DNA from: Natrinema amylolyticus_A
Lineage (GTDB): Archaea > Halobacteriota > Halobacteria > Halobacteriales > Natrialbaceae
Reading direction: 5' to 3'
NCBI RefSeq assembly: GCF_042678045.1
Contig: NZ_JBHUDI010000007.1
Location: forward strand, 1-64,000
Length of the DNA: 64,000 nt
Below the pieces are notes generated by a model, which made no database searches, had not been told where the DNA came from, and worked only from the letters and a program-made list of their open reading frames with translations. Positions 52,171-60,283 of the stretch are shown here, one piece after another; within the stretch, counting starts at the first letter, position 1, and each line of letters starts with the position of its first letter. Position numbers and translations under genes: made by a program.

Positions 52171-52605
52171 GTGTACCGAAGAGAAGTGCTCCAGACGATG
52201 AGTGTCGGTGCAGTTGCTCTTGGTGGCGGTTGTTCAGCCCTCTTCGACTCTCGCGGCTCGTTGTATCTCGAAGACGTCACGATCAAGAATGGGGACGACA
52301 TCGCTCATGACTTCGAGCTGACCGTCGAGCAAGCAGACTCGGTCGTCCATGAGGCCACGGTCGAATTGGAGGGAACACAAACGCTGGCGACGGTTGCCTG
52401 CGAGTGGTCCGGACGTGGTCCTTTCGTGGTGACGTGCACGCTTGATGGAGACTCAACAGAGACAGTTCGGATAGACGACGCTATCCAGCAGGGGGCAGGA
52501 GAGCACGCACAAGTCACGTTCACAGTCACTGAGATGGCCGAACTCGACTGGTCGGGTTTCTTGGATGACGGGGGTCGGGAGTGTCCTCGATCAGCATCTA
52601 ACTGA
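52171..52605 (+). CDS. Tat-exported lipoprotein
   Basis: From GTG 52171 the 144-residue protein starts VYRREVLQTMSVGAVALGGG and then CSALF, a twin-arginine signal with a lipobox cysteine. The exported part is an Ig-like beta domain (DFELTVEQADSVVHEATVEL, TVACEWSGRGPFVVTCTLDG). A related lipoprotein is encoded at 61187. Probably an extracytoplasmic binding protein of unknown ligand. Repeats R1 and R4 flank the gene. Confidence 0.65.
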   Translation: MYRREVLQTMSVGAVALGGGCSALFDSRGSLYLEDVTIKNGDDIAHDFELTVEQADSVVHEATVELEGTQTLATVACEWSGRGPFVVTCTLDGDSTETVRIDDAIQQGAGEHAQVTFTVTEMAELDWSGFLDDGGRECPRSASN

Positions 52606-52655
52606 CGACCTTGTCGGCAGTATCCTGTCCGATGATAGGTACACCATCTGTACTG

Positions 52656-52673
52656 AACGGTAACTGCGTGTGT
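52656..52673 (+). repeat. Repeat R4, copy b
   Basis: AACGGTAACTGCGTGTGT matches the R4 core at 20835-20852 at 15 of 18 positions. It lies between the lipoprotein gene and the membrane protein gene at 52747. Confidence 0.5.
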
Positions 52674-52746
52674 GTAGTTGAAGACTGCTCTAAACTCCAA
52701 TCATGTTGCCATGTAGTTATTTAGAGCTGTGCGACAACATCAAGAC

Positions 52747-53139
52747 ATGGCCTTGGTAGACTCAGACCGATCGCGTCAACTTGTGCTATTTGCGTCACTG
52801 GGCGTGATCGGTCTTCTCACAGGGGTGCGTGTCATTAAGTATGAGTCATCACCATGGAATTGGGTTGCAATCTTCGCTATCGGAACAGCTTTCATATTTG
52901 GCCCGATCACGTGGGCTATCCGCGACCGACTTCCGAAAGAACGGCGCGAACGACTCAGTTACGTTGCTGGTGGTGTCGCTCTGCTCTGTGTACCGATAGT
53001 CCTCGGACTTGGGCTCATTGGTGGTAGGCTCCTATTCTTCCTTGACGTCGTTGTACTCGGCAGTCTCATCGGCTTTGCAGTCGCATCGGTCATTGAGAGG
53101 ATAATTATTCCAGAACAGCTTCGCGGCACTACTCAATGA
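52747..53139 (+). CDS. Four-helix membrane protein of unknown function
   Basis: The 130-residue product has helices QLVLFASLGVIGLLTGVRV, WNWVAIFAIGTAFIFGPITW, GVALLCVPIVLGLGLIGGRL and VVVLGSLIGFAVASVIERI. It looks intact with a clear ATG. R4 repeats lie within 75 bp on both sides. No family is recognised. Confidence 0.55.
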   Translation: MALVDSDRSRQLVLFASLGVIGLLTGVRVIKYESSPWNWVAIFAIGTAFIFGPITWAIRDRLPKERRERLSYVAGGVALLCVPIVLGLGLIGGRLLFFLDVVVLGSLIGFAVASVIERIIIPEQLRGTTQ

Positions 53140-53151
53140 TTCTCCGGACAT

Positions 53152-53169
53152 ACCGGTAACTACGTGTGC
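53152..53169 (+). repeat. Repeat R4, copy c
   Basis: ACCGGTAACTACGTGTGC matches the R4 core at 16 of 18 positions. It falls between the stops of two convergent small membrane genes, one base from the stop of the minus-strand gene. Confidence 0.5.
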
Positions 53170-53424
53170 TTACTGACCGGTGAGCGATGAATTACAGTGC
53201 TTACATTGATCCCGATCTAGTTTGTTCGGTGCACCACATTGCGAACAATTGATCCGAGCCGGTGGTTCATCGGTGTCGTTCCACGATAGAATCAGCATAA
53301 CGAGGAGAACGAGGTATACGAACAAAAACAGCTCTAATGGGCCGAATGGGAAGAGAACGAAGAAAACAGGGAAACCAACGAACGCGTATATCGGGAGGGT
53401 TGAGAGGCGATCCATGAATTCCAT
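53170..53424 (-). CDS. Membrane protein with C-terminal zinc ribbon
   Basis: From ATG 53424 the product of about 84 residues has two helices (YAFVGFPVFFVLFPFGPLEL, FVYLVLLVMLILSW) and a C-terminal zinc ribbon (CSQCGAPNKLDRDQCKHC). A GTG at 53493 would add 23 residues but would read through repeat R2, which is non-coding elsewhere. The fusion type (membrane plus zinc ribbon) is common in prokaryotes and of unknown function. Confidence 0.5.
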   Translation of the reverse strand: MEFMDRLSTLPIYAFVGFPVFFVLFPFGPLELFLFVYLVLLVMLILSWNDTDEPPARINCSQCGAPNKLDRDQCKHCNSSLTGQ

Positions 53425-53455
53425 CTTAGAATATAGGAACAAAAATATTAATACT

Positions 53456-53487
53456 CTAAATGAAGAAACCGTATTACCAACTACTGC
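53456..53487 (+). repeat. Repeat R2, copy c (diverged)
   Basis: CTAAATGAAGAAACCGTATT, then ACCAACTACTG, matches R2 at 17990 with about 22 of 30 positions. It stands between repeat R3 and the start of the minus-strand membrane gene. Confidence 0.45.
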
Positions 53488-53493
53488 TAACAC

Positions 53494-53538
53494 AGTAATC
53501 GCTACGCCGTACTGATCGCTAACTCTTCGTGCTGTACT
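53494..53538 (-). repeat. Repeat R3, copy b (45 bp)
   Basis: The minus strand here matches 17614-17658 at 43 of 45 positions. The copy is 70 bp upstream of the small membrane protein gene that reads in the same direction, as at 17.6 kb. High identity over 36 kb separation suggests a recent duplication or strong constraint. Confidence 0.7.
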
Positions 53539-53692
53539 TATCGAATCAGGGTACTCACATAGGTGGTATGAGAGCCGTTCTATGACACCCTCAAATCATC
53601 CACGACCCTATTTGTCTCAGTCCGCCCGGCGGCCACCACTCTACGCCCATCCGGGTGACTTTTGAGGTCTGATCAAAGACGGTGAGCGGTAG

Positions 53693-53872
53693 CTACTTGA
53701 TCTCGAGTTCGTCAACAGCTTCGCATGGTTCGACATCGTACTCGAGGAGGCAATCGGCGGCCAGCTGCCAGGCATACTCAGCGAGGTCAGGGGCAGCAGG
53801 TTCGTAGTGGACTGAGAACTCAATTAGTGCGACGGCAATCAGGAGATCTTCTTGGCGATTGGTCAGTTGCAT
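53693..53872 (-). CDS. Small helical protein, related to the product of 59231
   Basis: The 59-residue product (NRQEDLLIAVALIEFSVHYE, then LAEYAWQLAADCLLEYDVEP) aligns with the C-terminal half of the protein encoded at 59231 through xxQxDLLIxxAL and the following two helices, ending in AVDELE or AIRQLE. The family is unknown. Two copies in one window suggest a duplicated accessory gene. Confidence 0.5.
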   Translation of the reverse strand: MQLTNRQEDLLIAVALIEFSVHYEPAAPDLAEYAWQLAADCLLEYDVEPCEAVDELEIK

Positions 53873-54334
53873 CACGGGCGTTGGCCGCGGCTTCTGATAT
53901 AAACGTTAGACTGAAGCATGTGAGTTTAGCAGTCGCCAGATTCAGAGTTAGCCAACCCAGTCCGTCGGTCGGACAGCGACTGCACTCTGGAAGAGTGGTT
54001 TGTGAATCTTGAAGATACAGATCACACCCATGATTGCCGCAATCTTGAACATGCAAAATTGTTTCTGGTAACGCCGAGCCAGTTCTCCACCCTGCTCTTC
54101 CAACGGACGTAGAACGCATCTCGAGACGACAAGCTCCCGGTGACAGCTGGCGTCTTCAGACACACCCACAGGGAAGTCCTTGGAATAAGACCGACAACGA
54201 CCGATCAAACGACGTACCACAGACTAGCAGTACACTGCATACAACCGCTCTTATGCTGGATATTAGTTAGGCGGATAGAGTGAGACCCTTCTCAGGGGTA
54301 GTGGGTCGTCGGGAGACACCCGCAACTGTCGACG
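53873..54334. other. Intergenic region, no confident gene
   Basis: About 460 bp. Open minus-strand frames exist (53948-54220, ending KIAAIMGVICIFKIHKPLFQ), possibly the remains of a membrane protein gene, but starts and domain features are lacking. Nothing else is recognised. Confidence 0.35.
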
Positions 54335-55201
54335 TCAAGTGTCTCCGGAACTGGCCATCTCACCGGGGATGTCGACGTCGTCCATCAACAAGACACGGCG
54401 TTCGGTGTACTCAAGGCCGTTCTTGCGCTGTGTCCGCTTTTTGACTGCCAACCGACTCTTCGAGAGATCGAGTAACGCATCGATCGTTCGAGAAACCAAT
54501 TTCTTCGCATAGTCGTCGCTGATGCCCTTCTCCTGCCGTCGGATCCAGTGTTTCATATCGCCGGCGGTGACGTACTCTCGAACGCTTGCACTCCCTTTCC
54601 GCCAGGGGTTGTCTCCAACTCCCGGATCAGTACGTGCCTTCCAGAGCTTTACAGCGAGCCGTGACGGAAGCGCCGATGTCGTTGCCCGAAGCATATCCTC
54701 GTCCATCTTCGCGAGCTGCTGGAGCGGAAGCAGATCCCCATACGAGAGGGAGACGTTGCTACCACGTTCGAGTGGGTCGTCACTCTCGGGTAATCGGAAG
54801 TAGCTCTCACCGTCGTCTTTGCGGATGCGCTCAAGGCGGCCATCCACAACGTCGATCTCCCCATTCTCGATGTGTTTCTCCAGGAGGTGTGCACCCTTTT
54901 CGAGTTCTCGTGCCTGGAGTTCACCGACACGATCTTTGTTGGCGTTGAGTTTCTTCTCGTGGGCGTCCAGTCGAGCTTCGATGGGCGTCTGTGATTCTTC
55001 CAGGTCCTCGAGCCGTGCTTCGAGATCCTTGTTTTCTCTGTGGGCCTTCTCGAGTTCGGTCTCGAGACGACCTATGCGGTCGTCCTTTCGGGAGAGTCCG
55101 TTCTCAAGGGTTGTGACGCGCTCGTGAAGGCGCTCGAGTTCGTCGGCAAGTGTTTGGAGTGTCTGTGCATCAGGGTCGGGACAGTCTGTGTTCGCGCTCA
55201 T
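54335..55201 (-). CDS. Plasmid coiled-coil protein with winged-helix-like C-terminus
   Basis: The 288-residue protein has an N-terminal coiled coil of about 110 residues (LADELERLHERVTTLENGLS, RLETELEKAHRENKDLEARL) and a C-terminal helical domain (DYAKKLVSRTIDALLDLSKS) that may bind DNA. The family is frequent on haloarchaeal plasmids, possibly in partition or replication control; this is recollection and inference. Confidence 0.6.
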   Translation of the reverse strand: MSANTDCPDPDAQTLQTLADELERLHERVTTLENGLSRKDDRIGRLETELEKAHRENKDLEARLEDLEESQTPIEARLDAHEKKLNANKDRVGELQARELEKGAHLLEKHIENGEIDVVDGRLERIRKDDGESYFRLPESDDPLERGSNVSLSYGDLLPLQQLAKMDEDMLRATTSALPSRLAVKLWKARTDPGVGDNPWRKGSASVREYVTAGDMKHWIRRQEKGISDDYAKKLVSRTIDALLDLSKSRLAVKKRTQRKNGLEYTERRVLLMDDVDIPGEMASSGDT

Positions 55202-55459
55202 TTGATTCTGGTTTCGGTGGCATTGTCGGACGATTCGACTCGCGCTGCTGGTCGATATCGGGAACGCTGGTAGAGCAGTAGACTACCGACTCGAGAGCCG
55301 TCGAGGGAGTGCAGTGGCCGTCTCCCCGAAAGACGTCTTCGTGTTCGAAAGACCGGTGTCGGTCTACCGTGGATTGGTGGCTCCGGCTCGAGTGGCGAAG
55401 TGCAGAAGTCTACTGCGCTGGATAAGTCAACGCGATCCCGAGATGGTGTGCTGGATCAG

Positions 55460-56089
55460 CTAGCCACCCTCGGGTTGGAGTCGGCAGTCATGGCTTGCCA
55501 ACTCGGCAAGCGAGTCGAACGGACACTCGCAGATATCGCAGTAATGTCTCTGCTCGGTGAGGAACGTCTCACGGTTCATGTGGCCGCCATCGGGCACGGC
55601 AGACTGTCTTTGATCGCTTTCACTGGGGGCGTGCTCGCTATGCTGTTCCTGTACGTGAAGATCGACTTCGGTAATCGGTTCGCGACCAGTTTCTCTCCAC
55701 GTGCTATTTCGGCGTTCGTGTTCGATCCGCCAGGCTTCGCCACCGGTATCGGGGACAATCATCACCCGGCGGCGACTGCCGTTGATCGTCGTGTACTCGA
55801 ACACGAATTCGACGGTCGGTTCAGTGGACTGGTCACGGCCGCCGTCGGTTGCGATACGTGGGTTGTCGTCGGCATCGACGAGTAGAATTCCGTCCTCGGT
55901 CTCGAGAGTGTGGGTTCGGGTATCGTCGGCGGCGATAATGATCTCTGAGCCGTCGGTCGCTTCAATGTCACCCGGTTCGTAGCCGGCGACGGCGCGGGCC
56001 TCCGCTCGCAGGCGCATCTCGCGAGCGCCTTTGCGCTCGAGTTGTTCGGCACGCTTTAGGATAGCTTCGTGATCGTTGACGATCGTCAT
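55460..56089 (-). CDS. Hypothetical protein with C-terminal C2H2 zinc finger
   Basis: The 209-residue protein has a helical N-terminus (AILKRAEQLERKGAREMRLR), a beta-rich middle (VEFVFEYTTINGSRRRVMIV) and a C-terminal finger YCDICECPFDSLAELASHDC (C-x2-C-x12-H-x1-C type). It overlaps the upstream gene by ATGA, so the two form a coupled operon. Function unknown; DNA binding is plausible. Confidence 0.6.
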   Translation of the reverse strand: MTIVNDHEAILKRAEQLERKGAREMRLRAEARAVAGYEPGDIEATDGSEIIIAADDTRTHTLETEDGILLVDADDNPRIATDGGRDQSTEPTVEFVFEYTTINGSRRRVMIVPDTGGEAWRIEHERRNSTWRETGREPITEVDLHVQEQHSEHAPSESDQRQSAVPDGGHMNRETFLTEQRHYCDICECPFDSLAELASHDCRLQPEGG

Positions 56090-56391
56090 TGGTCGCCCAC
56101 CTCGACAGCGCCGACGATTGCGTCAGCCATCGTCTTGAATAGGTACTGCACTTTGAAGCCGCCGCGACGGTCGGCGATGTAGTCGATCCAGTCGTCGATC
56201 GTCTTCTCGACATCCTCGAGGTCGTAGCGGACGGTGCGCTCGCCGTTCTCGATAACGTGAACGGACTCGTCGGTCGTCCGATAGACGTGGTATGCGCCCT
56301 CGTTGTCGATGCCGACGGAGATGTAGTTGGCACGTGGGTCGGTGGTCTGTGCTTCCGAAACCGTTTCGTGGGTTCGCGGTTGAACACTCAT
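56086..56391 (-). CDS. Small haloarchaeal protein coupled to a zinc-finger gene
   Basis: The 101-residue product reads ANYISVGIDNEGAYHVYRTT, then VRYDLEDVEKTIDDWIDYIA and VQYLFKTMADAIVGAVEVGD, an alpha/beta fold without catalytic motifs. ATG at 56391 is used. The palindromic operator-like site at 56482-56504 lies 90 bp upstream, between this gene and the divergent gene at 56609. Confidence 0.6.
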   Translation of the reverse strand: MSVQPRTHETVSEAQTTDPRANYISVGIDNEGAYHVYRTTDESVHVIENGERTVRYDLEDVEKTIDDWIDYIADRRGGFKVQYLFKTMADAIVGAVEVGDQ

Positions 56392-56481
56392 TGCTTCTCT
56401 CCAGAAGCACAGGTCCGGTGCTCCAACACCGGGCCGAGAGTTTCTCCCGGCCACCCCGTGCTTCACAGTAGTTAGTACATT

Positions 56482-56504
56482 TGCTAACCAAATAAAGGTT
56501 AGCA
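56482..56504 (+). promoter_or_regulatory. Operator-like palindrome between divergent genes
   Basis: TGCTAACC and GGTTAGCA form an 8-bp inverted repeat across 7 bases. Further GTTAG or CTAAC words lie at about 56470 and 56510. The AT-rich gap serves two divergent promoters, so the site may bind a regulator of both. Confidence 0.55.
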
Positions 56505-56608
56505 TTTGAACTAACATTAGAGCATTCGATAACTATTAGGATATGAGCTAAGTAATGTATGGCCAGAGGTGAGCAAATATTACAACCAGTACAGCCGAAC
56601 GGGATCGT

Positions 56609-56821
56609 ATGTCGAAGACCCGGGCGCTCCTCACGGAGACTGAACGAGAGCAGATTGCCGGCGAGCACGGAGACCAGCGACGCTATCAGGCGACGTCTCG
56701 TGTCCGCCGGCGCATCGATGAGGAATTGTCGAAGGATATCGAAGTCCTCGAGGAACATCACTCGGAGCTGCTTGAGGAGCTTCGCGATGTCACCTGCGAG
56801 GAGCGAGATCACAATGAGTAA
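56609..56821 (+). CDS. Small charged helical protein
   Basis: The 70-residue product is very rich in Arg and Glu (MSKTRALLTETEREQIAGEH, ATSRVRRRIDEELSKDIEVL) and conserved in style among haloarchaeal plasmids. A second frame starting in its end (ATG 56815) would encode SNQQSLSDHKVREQPLA before a stop, then VRDALAALF, hinting at a decayed partner gene. Possible antitoxin-like regulator. Confidence 0.55.
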   Translation: MSKTRALLTETEREQIAGEHGDQRRYQATSRVRRRIDEELSKDIEVLEEHHSELLEELRDVTCEERDHNE

Positions 56822-57189
56822 CCAGCAGTCATTGTCGGATCACAAGGTTCGCGAACAGCCGCTTGCCTAGGTTCGCGACGCACTCGCCGCACTCTTCTAG
56901 TCGCCGATCGGACATTGATATATTCAGTACCAAGATTGGTCACCCTCAGCAGCAGCTCTGAGACGATTCGTACACACGAACCCAGCTTTTTCAAGTGAGA
57001 TCAACGTCGATACGTAGGCAGATAGCCTAAAGAGGCACAGACAGGTCGTTTACTTTGGAGTCCCTAAATTGACGACATGCACACGGCGAGTCACGGTTCG
57101 TGTGCATATTCGGGAATCGGATTCTGACGACGTGCAACCCCAGGGGGGAGAGAAGAGAAGCGAAGGTCGGGAGATGGAAATCGATACTG
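56822..57189. other. Intergenic region before an AT-rich island
   Basis: About 370 bp without a confident gene. It starts with the short remnant frame described for the preceding gene. Composition changes here from GC-rich to AT-rich towards 57190. Confidence 0.4.
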
Positions 57190-58032
57190 TCATTTGTTAT
57201 TGGTTGAGTCTTGATCTACGTTATCCTGTTCTTGTGAAGTCTCATTCTCACCGTCGTTTTGATATTCAGTATTACCAAGAAAAGATTCAGGATCTACCTC
57301 GTAGATTGGTGAATATCCCGGGTATCTTTCGGTGTCCATGTAAGCGTCTGGTGCGTTCCGGAGTTGTGAGACCATAGGTAGGAGGAATAAAAGGAGTACA
57401 AAAACCGATTGAAGAGGTCCAATTGGTGAACCAATGATGAGGGCGGCAGCAATAGTAGTGATACCGAATATTGATAATAGAAGTGTGAATTTCCCGAATG
57501 CCAAAAAGAATTCTTTGACACCTATAATACTGTCATTATGTTTGATCCGGTTTCGATAAGTCTCGAGACGGTCTTGGAGGTATTCTTTTTCCGAATGGTC
57601 TGTTGAAAGGACCCAGCTGATATCCTTAGGGTTAGATAGGTTGTGAACGCCACGTGCTTCGTAGCCTGCTCCAAATAGGTTCACACCTGCACTTATGATT
57701 AAGAACGTACCTGTGACATAGGAAGCAGTTCGAAAAGAGATACAGGGACCTAGGACAGGGGTTACACAATCATTAGACATAATCGCACTATTTACATGAT
57801 AGAGGGTTTGCGGGTCCAATGCACCTAATAATGCTATTGGAGCAGCCACAAATAATAGAATGAGGCGGAACATCTGCATGCCCTCTTTTGAGAACTCTTT
57901 CAAGCATTCTTGTTGTTGATTTAGTCGCTCCTGTGCATTCTCGTATTCTGTTTCTAAAATTCGCAAATTAGATCCACTATCATCCTCCTTCGAACTTAGA
58001 TTAGATGTCTTGCCCATATACACGCTGAACAA
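57190..58032 (-). CDS. Multi-helix membrane protein in an AT-rich island
   Basis: The protein, about 280 residues, has a helical lead (LETEYENAQERLNQQQECLK), helices at FRLILLFVAAPIALLGAL, ASYVTGTFLIISAGVNLFG, FTLLLSIFGITTIAAALII and SVFVLLLFLLPMVSQL, and an acidic tail. Its gene is clearly more AT-rich than the surroundings, as is the divergent DUF4238 gene. Membrane protein plus soluble effector pairs occur in defence islands, so such a role is possible, without direct evidence. Confidence 0.6.
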   Translation of the reverse strand: MFSVYMGKTSNLSSKEDDSGSNLRILETEYENAQERLNQQQECLKEFSKEGMQMFRLILLFVAAPIALLGALDPQTLYHVNSAIMSNDCVTPVLGPCISFRTASYVTGTFLIISAGVNLFGAGYEARGVHNLSNPKDISWVLSTDHSEKEYLQDRLETYRNRIKHNDSIIGVKEFFLAFGKFTLLLSIFGITTIAAALIIGSPIGPLQSVFVLLLFLLPMVSQLRNAPDAYMDTERYPGYSPIYEVDPESFLGNTEYQNDGENETSQEQDNVDQDSTNNK

Positions 58033-58130
58033 TCAGAGCATATGAAATTGTACGTTATATAGTAGAGATGAGAGATAGCACGAATTAGAGAAAGAAAGTA
58101 ATATTGGAAAACAGAAATGTGTCTTCCTAC

Positions 58131-59222
58131 ATGAGTGAATATGTCAAACAGCACTATGTGCCACAATTCTACTTTAGGAATTTTGCTAACGATGAGAGGG
58201 TTTGCACCTACAATCTCGGAAACGAAGAATCATATCAACCAACCCCAATCAAAAATATCTGCTATGAGAATAATTTCTATGGGTCAAAAAAATTAGAGAA
58301 AGATCTCTCAAAGTTAGAAAGCGAATTAGCATCTATAATCCACGATATTGTGGACTCTAAGTCACTGAAACCAATTGAAGGAGATCAAGAGGCGCGATAT
58401 TTACTCGACTTTTTCATATCCCATACACATGGACGGACAAAAGCTGCTAAAATTGAATCAGAAGACTTCTCTCAAGAATTCTTAGAGATGGCGGCCGAGT
58501 TTGGAGTTAGGTCTGGAAAATTAGAGGACAAGCATCTTGAAATGGTGAAAGATGGAGAAATAAAGCTTGAAGGACCACATCATGCGAACAGACAATTCGT
58601 ATCCTCATATGGCCCATTACATTTTCTAAATATGAATCGCATTCTAATTTACAATGCTACCAATAAAGATTTCATAACATCTGATCACCCGATTGTATTG
58701 GATAATCCCAGATTCAAGAATGAAATAAGCGTTGGGACTACAGGATATGCATCCAGAGGATTACAAATATTTTGCCCTCTTTCCCCCAATGCCTGCTTAT
58801 TCTTATTTGATCCTATTGTCTACGGAATCGAATCAAATTCAAAATATACGACAATAGTAAAGGATACCAACACAGTAGAAGACATAAACAAACTGCAATT
58901 AATTAATTGTCTTGAAAATACCTATTTTAGAGAAGAGGCTGACGGGGAATGGATAGATAAGCTATATCAAGATGTGAAAAACGAACGGTCTGATGAGACA
59001 GTAAACAGGAAACAGCAAAAAATGTACGATGAAGAACGTGGAGAGGAGAGAGAGTTTGTAATAACTCACCAAACAGAATTTAAATTCACTCCAAATCTTC
59101 CTTTCGTTACGCAGAAGCCTTTGGTACCGTTCTCTCCAGTTAGAGACGAACAATTGGTTAAGAATATAAGGAAAATTAAACAGGAAGATCTAGAAGAAGC
59201 AAAACAGGAAGAAAGAGACTAA
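58131..59222 (+). CDS. DUF4238 family protein
   Basis: The 363-residue protein starts MSEYVKQHYVPQFYFRNFAN, the hallmark of DUF4238, and has the later motifs NFYGSKKLEKDLSKLESELA and FITSDHPIVLDNP. Function is unknown; the family is often on mobile or defence-related DNA. The gene is AT-rich, with codons unlike its neighbours, indicating transfer. It is divergent from the membrane protein gene at 57190. Confidence 0.78.
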   Translation: MSEYVKQHYVPQFYFRNFANDERVCTYNLGNEESYQPTPIKNICYENNFYGSKKLEKDLSKLESELASIIHDIVDSKSLKPIEGDQEARYLLDFFISHTHGRTKAAKIESEDFSQEFLEMAAEFGVRSGKLEDKHLEMVKDGEIKLEGPHHANRQFVSSYGPLHFLNMNRILIYNATNKDFITSDHPIVLDNPRFKNEISVGTTGYASRGLQIFCPLSPNACLFLFDPIVYGIESNSKYTTIVKDTNTVEDINKLQLINCLENTYFREEADGEWIDKLYQDVKNERSDETVNRKQQKMYDEERGEEREFVITHQTEFKFTPNLPFVTQKPLVPFSPVRDEQLVKNIRKIKQEDLEEAKQEERD

Positions 59223-59230
59223 ACTGCTAA

Positions 59231-59587
59231 TTATTCGAGTTGGCGAATCGCCTCAGAAACTTGGAGTCCGTGTTGGTCTGCGATCGCGGTTGCGAGGTTC
59301 AATGCCCATTCTTCCTTCTCTGATCCCCTATGCTCTCGAGCAAGTAACGAGAGTGCATAGACAATCAGTAGGTCATCTTGAGGGTGACGCATGGCACTGA
59401 TTTTGGTCCTGTATTCATTGATAAACTCTCGGAAGGACGATACCCCTGTTTCGTGTGCTTCAACTGGAGATTTTCGCGCGGAGGTGGGTATGGGGCGCTG
59501 TAATTTTTTGGCGCTGTCGCCTTGGCGACACTCCCAGGCTGGACGGTAGTCTATCCCATCGAAGGGATTACTGAGGTTCTCTCGCAT
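59231..59587 (-). CDS. Small helical protein, related to the product of 53693
   Basis: The 118-residue product has an unstructured lead and a C-terminal helical domain (HPQDDLLIVYALSLLAREHR, then EEWALNLATAIADQHGLQVS, EAIRQLE) matching the short protein encoded at 53693. It follows the decayed genes upstream. Function unknown. Confidence 0.5.
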   Translation of the reverse strand: MRENLSNPFDGIDYRPAWECRQGDSAKKLQRPIPTSARKSPVEAHETGVSSFREFINEYRTKISAMRHPQDDLLIVYALSLLAREHRGSEKEEWALNLATAIADQHGLQVSEAIRQLE

Positions 59588-59998
59588 GGCGTCACGGCGG
59601 CGGTCTTCGCTGGGTAGTTTTTCTCGACGGCAGCCGCGCTCGCGCTTCCCTGATACCCAATCACTTCGTCGATTCGTTCTGTAAGCTGTTTGGTCGCTCC
59701 AGGTACGCGTTGTGCCAGAACCGTCGTCCCGCTAGATTCTCGAGCGCGACGACCTCTTCAAGTTCATCCGGGACGCTTAGGACATCGACCTCGATTTCTC
59801 CGAACTCCCGTTTACTGTCACTGAGTTCTACAGTCACCTGGACCTCCCAGACTATTTAGCCGAGCGCGCCGCGAACGATTCGGAAGCCAATGCTGCCTCT
59901 ACCGTAGGGATCGACATTTGGACGCTGCACTCTGGCGCGACGTACGCCCTGACCCACTCAGCTGCCGCTTTCGATCCGAACTCGATCTGCTCCGTCAT
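59551..59998 (-). pseudogene. Decayed haloarchaeal gene with at least two frameshifts
   Basis: The minus strand reads MTEQIEFGSKAAAEWVRAYV from 59998, then in a second frame VTVELSDSKREFGEIEVDVL ... ENLAGRRFWHNAYL, then in a third frame ATKQLTERIDEVIGYQGSAS to a stop at 59551. Together they form a plausible soluble protein of about 145 residues. Its start overlaps the stop of the truncated gene upstream (TGATG). Confidence 0.6.
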
Positions 59999-60282
59999 CA
60001 GTAGGATAGAGTAATGTAGCGGGCGAGCCGGCAATTCTTGAGTGTCCGCAAGTGGCCGTCGTAGCCGCCGGTCGGCTCATGCTTGTCGAGTGGTGAACGC
60101 TTGAGGACATCCTCGAGGTCGGGCGTGGCGTGCCACGATTTCTGGCCGGCTGGCGTGTCGACCCAGACGACCGGCCAGCCATCGTGACGGTGCCAGCCCA
60201 CGGTATCCGGTCCCCAGGCGAGTCGCATCGCCCTCGCGAAGGCGATCGCGAGGAGATTTCGATCGTGGTAGACATCGTCGAG
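59998..60282 (-). pseudogene. Gene truncated at its 5' end by an IS5-type element
   Basis: Only the C-terminal part remains (LDDVYHDRNLLAIAFARAMR, VGWHRHDGWPVVWVDTPAGQ, KSWHATPDLEDVLKR). The frame is cut exactly where the IS begins at 60283-60284, and the other flank of the IS holds an unrelated gene. So the N-terminus is missing from this window, which points to a deletion or rearrangement. Confidence 0.6.
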
Positions 60283-60283
60283 C

